Below are positions 7,747 to 9,794 of a stretch of DNA of 9,794 nucleotides, piece by piece (the first letter of the stretch is position 1; each line of letters begins with the position of its first letter). The notes beneath the pieces are model-generated. The model saw nothing but the letters and a program-made list of their open reading frames with translations. It did no database searches and was not told where the DNA came from. This DNA is from Flavobacteriaceae bacterium (lineage in GTDB: Bacteria; Bacteroidota; Bacteroidia; Flavobacteriales; Flavobacteriaceae). The position numbers and the translations under genes are program-made. The stretch spans positions 1 to 9,794 of the forward strand of contig JABDPL010000259.1 of assembly GCA_013042825.1 (NCBI GenBank), given 5' to 3'.

Positions 7747-8427
7747 TTATTCCTGACCTTCGGCCGGTGTTGCGGTAGAAGCTTCTCCACCTCCTTCAGT
7801 GGTTTCTTCTCCTTCTGCTCCTTCTACACCTTCTCCTTCTTCTCCTTCAAGGTCTTCATCATCAATAACATCAACAATCGCAGCACGAGCCGTTTTAACC
7901 TGGCATACAACTGTATTGTCGGGATGAAGGAATTTAAAATCACCATTCTCTAATTCTGTGACGTATAATTTGTCACCTATCTTCATATCAGAGATGTCGG
8001 CTTCAACAAAATCGGGGAGATTTGCAGGGAGCGCTTTAATTCGCAGCTTCCTGTTATTACGTCTTAAAACGCCACCATTTCTAACCCCGACAGAATTCCC
8101 TGTAAGGTGCACAGGAATGTCCATCGCGATCTCCTTGTCTTCATAGAGACGATAGAAATCGATATGAAGTATCTTATCACTTACCGGATGAAACTGTATG
8201 TCTTGCAAAACCGCATCATAGGTTTCTCCGCTTTCAAGGGCAATCACAACTGTATGCGCATTGGGCGTATAAACCAGTTTGGAGAATGCCAGTTCTTCTG
8301 CTGAGAAATGCACCGGTTCTTCTCCTCCGTACAATACGCAGGGAATCCGTCCAGCATTACGTAGAGCCTTAGTTGCCTTCTTGCCCACGCTTTCTCTTTG
8401 AGATCCATTAATTGTAATTGATTTCAT
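7747..8427 (-). CDS. rplY: Large ribosomal subunit protein bL25, CTC form
   Basis: A structural protein of the 50S subunit that binds 5S rRNA. It has 226 residues, the long CTC-type form rather than the short E. coli L25. Residues 1-93 are the L25 rRNA-binding domain (MKSITINGSQRESVGKKATKALRNAGRIPCVLYG, and DIQFHPVSDKILHIDFYRL at 76-94). Residues about 98-180 are the CTC beta domain (PVHLTGNSVGVRNGGVL, IGDKLYVTELE). Residues about 187-226 are a very acidic Glu/Gly/Thr tail with no fixed fold expected. The start ATG at 8427 gives the standard N-terminus. It lies 20 nt after prs and shares its transcript, an order I recognise from other Bacteroidota. A strong terminator follows directly. Confidence 0.97.
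   Translation of the reverse strand: MKSITINGSQRESVGKKATKALRNAGRIPCVLYGGEEPVHFSAEELAFSKLVYTPNAHTVVIALESGETYDAVLQDIQFHPVSDKILHIDFYRLYEDKEIAMDIPVHLTGNSVGVRNGGVLRRNNRKLRIKALPANLPDFVEADISDMKIGDKLYVTELENGDFKFLHPDNTVVCQVKTARAAIVDVIDDEDLEGEEGEGVEGAEGEETTEGGGEASTATPAEGQE
7798..7862. repeat. Low-complexity CTTCTC-rich tract coding the bL25 acidic tail
   Basis: On the plus strand this stretch is built from imperfect repeats of CTCCTTCT-like units. On the coding strand it gives Glu-Gly-Glu/Gly-Ala-Glu runs. Tracts of this type expand and contract by slippage, so the length of the tail probably varies between strains. It stays in frame here. Confidence 0.6.
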
Positions 8428-8447
8428 TTTATTTAAATAATTATAGT

Positions 8448-9386
8448 TTACATGATAAATTTTGTGCTGATCGATTTGTTGTGATGCACATTATGCATGA
8501 CTTCAGCAAATAAATTAGCACAGCTCAATACCCTGATCTTTTCATGGGGTATCGATGGAATTGTATCGGTAACGATCAATTCCTCAAGTTTAGAATTATC
8601 GATTCGTTTATAAGCATCACCCGATAAAACCGCATGTGTACAAATAGCCCTAACACTCAAGGCGCCACGCTCAATCATCAGATCGGCTGCTCTTGTAAGT
8701 GTTCCGGCCGTATCGACCATGTCATCTGCCAATACAACATTTTTTCCCTCAACATCACCGATCAATTCCATATGGGAAATGTAATTAGCCTTAGCCCGCT
8801 GCTTATAACAGATGACTACATCGCTCTCCAATGCTTTAGAATAGGCATAGGCACGTTTGGAACCACCCATATCGGGAGAGGCTATAGTTAGGTCATCTAA
8901 ATTCAAACTGCGCAAATAAGGCAGAAATATCGTTGAAGCGTACAAGTGATCAACCGGTTTTTCGAAGAAACCCTGAATCTGATCGGCATGCAGGTCCATG
9001 GTAATAATACGCGTTGCACCGGCGGCCTCAAGCATTTTAGCAACCATTTTGGCTGCAATCGGAACCCTCGGCTTGTCTTTACGATCCTGTCGTGCCCAAC
9101 CAAAATATGGCATCACAGCAGTAATATGACGTGCTGAAGCGCGTTTTGCAGCATCGATCATCAAAAGCATTTCCATGAGGTGCTCCGGACCAGGGTGCGT
9201 AGAACCTATGATAAAGATCCTTGCCCCCCGAATAGATTCCTGGTAGCAGGTCTGAAACTCACCATCGCTATAGGTTGAGATATCTACCTTCCCTAAGGGT
9301 TCACCATAGGATTTAGCGATGAGCTCGGCAAGCACATGACTCTGACGGCAGGGAAAAATCTTTGCTTTTGTCTTAATTTTTGTCAC
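8448..9386 (-). CDS. prs: Ribose-phosphate pyrophosphokinase (PRPP synthetase)
   Basis: Transfers pyrophosphate from ATP to ribose 5-phosphate to make PRPP, the precursor for purines, pyrimidines, NAD, histidine and tryptophan, in the cytosol. Class I hallmarks are seen: STYSDGEF at 37-44, YFGWARQDRKDKPRVPI at 94-110 (ATP loop), DLHADQIQGFF at 131-141 (metal and ribose phosphate), the catalytic flexible loop KQRAKAN at 195-201, and the PRPP-binding loop VVLADDMVDTAGTL at 217-230. The GTG at 9386 gives 312 residues (VTKIKTKAKIF read as MTKIKTKAKIF), with eight residues before KIF, as I remember for flavobacterial homologs. An in-frame GTG at 9419 would add 11 atypical residues and leave almost no leader after the promoter at 9437-9444, so it is less likely. 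It heads the prs-rplY unit. Confidence 0.95.
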   Translation of the reverse strand: MTKIKTKAKIFPCRQSHVLAELIAKSYGEPLGKVDISTYSDGEFQTCYQESIRGARIFIIGSTHPGPEHLMEMLLMIDAAKRASARHITAVMPYFGWARQDRKDKPRVPIAAKMVAKMLEAAGATRIITMDLHADQIQGFFEKPVDHLYASTIFLPYLRSLNLDDLTIASPDMGGSKRAYAYSKALESDVVICYKQRAKANYISHMELIGDVEGKNVVLADDMVDTAGTLTRAADLMIERGALSVRAICTHAVLSGDAYKRIDNSKLEELIVTDTIPSIPHEKIRVLSCANLFAEVMHNVHHNKSISTKFIM

Positions 9387-9413
9387 TTTAAACAGAATTT
9401 CAACAGATCGAAA

Positions 9414-9433
9414 ACCCACTGATTTTTAGTGAG
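9414..9433 (-). promoter_or_regulatory. Hairpin in the prs leader
   Basis: Just after the predicted prs transcription start, minus-strand CTCACT pairs with AGTGGG (6 bp, one G-U pair) around the loop AAAAATC, followed by TTTT. It could be a weak attenuator or an mRNA-stabilising 5' hairpin, but six base pairs in a short leader may also be chance. Confidence 0.25.
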
Positions 9434-9436
9434 GTG

Positions 9437-9444
9437 CAAATTTA
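9437..9444 (-). promoter_or_regulatory. prs promoter -7 box
   Basis: The minus strand reads TAAATTTG, a perfect match to the Bacteroidota -7 consensus TAnnTTTG. A weak -33 candidate (TTTCG) lies 17 nt upstream. Transcription would start near 9430 and give a leader of about 45 nt to the GTG at 9386, which supports that start codon. Confidence 0.7.
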
Positions 9445-9485
9445 GAAATTTATTTGATGAACGAAAGCATAAAACCGCGTAAATT

Positions 9486-9498
9486 GATGGCAACCATC
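9486..9498. promoter_or_regulatory. Palindrome between divergent prs and tRNA promoters
   Basis: GATGG-CAA-CCATC is a perfect 5-bp inverted repeat. It overlaps the TTG that would be the -33 element of the tRNA promoter and lies 41 nt upstream of the prs -7 box. It could be an operator or simply a chance repeat; no regulator is encoded nearby. Confidence 0.25.
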
Positions 9499-9509
9499 GA
9501 TTATTTTTA

Positions 9510-9517
9510 TAATTTTG
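9510..9517 (+). promoter_or_regulatory. tRNA-Leu promoter -7 box
   Basis: TAATTTTG matches the TAnnTTTG consensus exactly. A TTG at 9484-9486 lies 23 nt upstream, at the long end of the accepted spacing for flavobacterial promoters. The predicted start, around 9524, is a few bases before the first tRNA-like element at 9530. No equally good box precedes the intact tRNA at 9648 (best is TTTATTTG at 9624-9631, one mismatch), so this promoter probably drives both. Confidence 0.65.
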
Positions 9518-9541
9518 CAGTCCATTTAAGCTCAAGTGGCG

Positions 9542-9574
9542 CCCGCCCGAACGTAACTGTTCGGTACGGGCGGG
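9542..9574 (+). repeat. GC-rich 33-nt palindromic element inserted at the 5' edge of the D loop
   Basis: The ends CCCGCCCG and CGGGCGGG are exact inverted repeats of 8 nt. Inside, AAC and GTT, or alternatively CCGAAC and GTTCGG, can pair. The element sits between the D-stem 5' strand (GCG) and the D loop, with one-nucleotide ambiguity of the junction, and no target duplication longer than 1 nt is visible. GC content is far above the surrounding DNA. It looks like a small dispersed palindromic repeat, but no second copy is in the window. Confidence 0.7.
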
Positions 9575-9585
9575 GAATTGGTAGA

Positions 9586-9605
9586 CCTGCCTGCCGGCAG
9601 GCAGG
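9586..9605 (+). repeat. Perfect 20-nt palindrome inserted at the 3' edge of the D loop
   Basis: CCTGCCTGCC is followed directly by its exact reverse complement. It lies between the D loop and the D-stem 3' strand (CGC), with one-nucleotide junction ambiguity. I recognise this palindrome as one found in many Bacteroidota and environmental genomes, where spurious translations of it read LPAGRQ or PACRQAG; that is memory, not a search. No target duplication longer than 1 nt is visible. Confidence 0.75.
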
Positions 9606-9647
9606 CGCGCTGGATTCAAAATATTTATTTGAATGCTGCAACAAAAT

Positions 9648-9731
9648 GCCAAAGTGGTGGAATTGGTAGACACGTTGGATTCAAAATCCAATGTCCATTA
9701 GGACGTGTGGGTTCGAGTCCCACCTTTGGTA
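9648..9731 (+). tRNA. tRNA-Leu (anticodon CAA, reads UUG)
   Basis: All parts of a class II tRNA are present in 84 nt: acceptor GCCAAAG (9648-9654) with CTTTGGT (9724-9730) and discriminator A; D-stem GTG/CAC around GAATTGGTAGA; anticodon stem TTGGA/TCCAA with loop TTCAAAA (anticodon 9683... within TTCAAAA: C-A-A); long variable arm TGTCC-ATTA-GGACG; T arm GTGGG/CCCAC with TTCGAGT. The first acceptor pair is G-U instead of the usual G-C. CCA is not encoded (ACAG follows), so it must be added by the CCA-adding enzyme. A terminator follows 10 nt later. Confidence 0.97.
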
Positions 9732-9741
9732 CAGATAAAAG

Positions 9742-9766
9742 ACCAGGATGTAAATCCTGGTTTTTT
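9742..9766 (+). terminator. Terminator of the tRNA-Leu transcript
   Basis: ACCAGGAT and ATCCTGGT form a perfect 8-bp stem with loop GTAA, followed by a T run. It lies 10 nt after the tRNA and reads on the plus strand, so it ends the tRNA transcript. The remaining bases to the window end (9767-9794) show nothing recognisable. Confidence 0.9.
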
Positions 9767-9794
9767 CATTTTGAAAACTTGATTAAGCTTGCTT

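Larger units (their letters stand above)
9530..9622 (+). pseudogene. Broken tRNA-Leu(CAA) relic interrupted by two palindromes
   Basis: Taking out 9542-9574 and 9586-9605 restores 40 nt of a normal tRNA-Leu 5' half: acceptor strand GCTCAAG, TG, D-stem GCG, D loop GAATTGGTAGA, D-stem CGC, G, anticodon-stem CTGGA, loop TTCAAAA (anticodon CAA), then T. This differs from the intact tRNA at 9648 at only five of 40 positions, and two of those differences are a compensated D-stem pair (C-G here, T-A there). After T9622 the similarity stops: the 3' anticodon strand, variable arm, T arm and 3' acceptor strand are absent. It cannot make a complete tRNA by itself. It retains a perfect upstream promoter, so it is probably transcribed as a leader to the intact tRNA. 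Confidence 0.8.

Noticed and set aside
9387..9419. Longer prs start at GTG 9419
   Set aside because: It adds 11 residues not seen in the family, and would leave only about a dozen bases after the predicted transcription start; GTG 9386 fits both family length and promoter.
9542..9605. CRISPR-like or tandem repeat array
   Set aside because: The two palindromes differ in sequence and length, occur once each, and the 11 nt between them is the tRNA D loop, not a spacer.
9383..9691. Minus-strand open frame of 102 codons containing LPAGRQVYQFPA
   Set aside because: It is an antisense reading through the prs start, both promoters, the tRNA relic with its palindromes, and part of the intact tRNA. 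The odd peptide is only the translation of the 20-nt palindrome and the tRNA D loop.
9530..9731. A functional split or intron-containing tRNA made from the relic
   Set aside because: The relic lacks the 3' half in this window, there is no bulge-helix-bulge or group I intron structure, and the intact tRNA next to it supplies the same anticodon.

Overview
The window looks like a piece of a Flavobacteriia (Bacteroidota) chromosome. Three things point there. Promoter -7 boxes of the TAnnTTTG type precede the prs and tRNA genes. The housekeeping proteins have flavobacterial forms, for example a bL25 of the CTC type with an acidic tail and a Pth with a short N-terminal extension. A truncated secreted protein at the left edge combines a lectin fold with Ig-like domains in the style of type IX secretion cargo. 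This assignment rests on recognition of families, not on a search. All protein genes are on the minus strand; only the tRNA region at the right end reads on the plus strand.

Right end (9387-9794, plus strand): a perfect TAnnTTTG promoter leads into a broken tRNA-Leu(CAA) copy (9530-9622). This copy carries two palindromic inserts, one at each edge of the D loop, and has lost its 3' half. An intact tRNA-Leu(CAA) (9648-9731) and a clean terminator follow. The divergent promoter for prs lies in the same intergenic region.

Middle (3460-9386, minus strand): prs (PRPP synthesis) and rplY (ribosomal protein bL25) form a first unit that ends in a strong hairpin terminator only about 20 nt before pth. 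A second tight unit is pth, ribF, an HTTM/vitamin K-dependent carboxylase-like membrane protein, and serS. Its genes are 7 nt apart, overlap by 8 nt, and are 31 nt apart, respectively. Its products serve translation (peptidyl-tRNA recycling, serine charging) and flavin cofactor synthesis, plus a membrane enzyme of unknown substrate. serS is followed by a long 3' region with a possible 21-residue membrane peptide and then a terminator.

Left end (1-3137, minus strand): a secreted tetratricopeptide-repeat protein (592 aa), then the 5' part of a large secreted adhesin-like protein (signal peptide, cadherin-like repeat, C-type lectin domain, Ig-like domain) that runs out of the window.

Most of the window is ordinary core genome. 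Three points deserve attention: the tRNA-Leu relic split by palindromes exactly at the D-loop edges; a SerRS whose usual metal-binding Glu is Val through a single-base difference; and the carboxylase-like membrane protein, which keeps the Lys and His positions of the animal enzyme while embedded in a translation/flavin operon.
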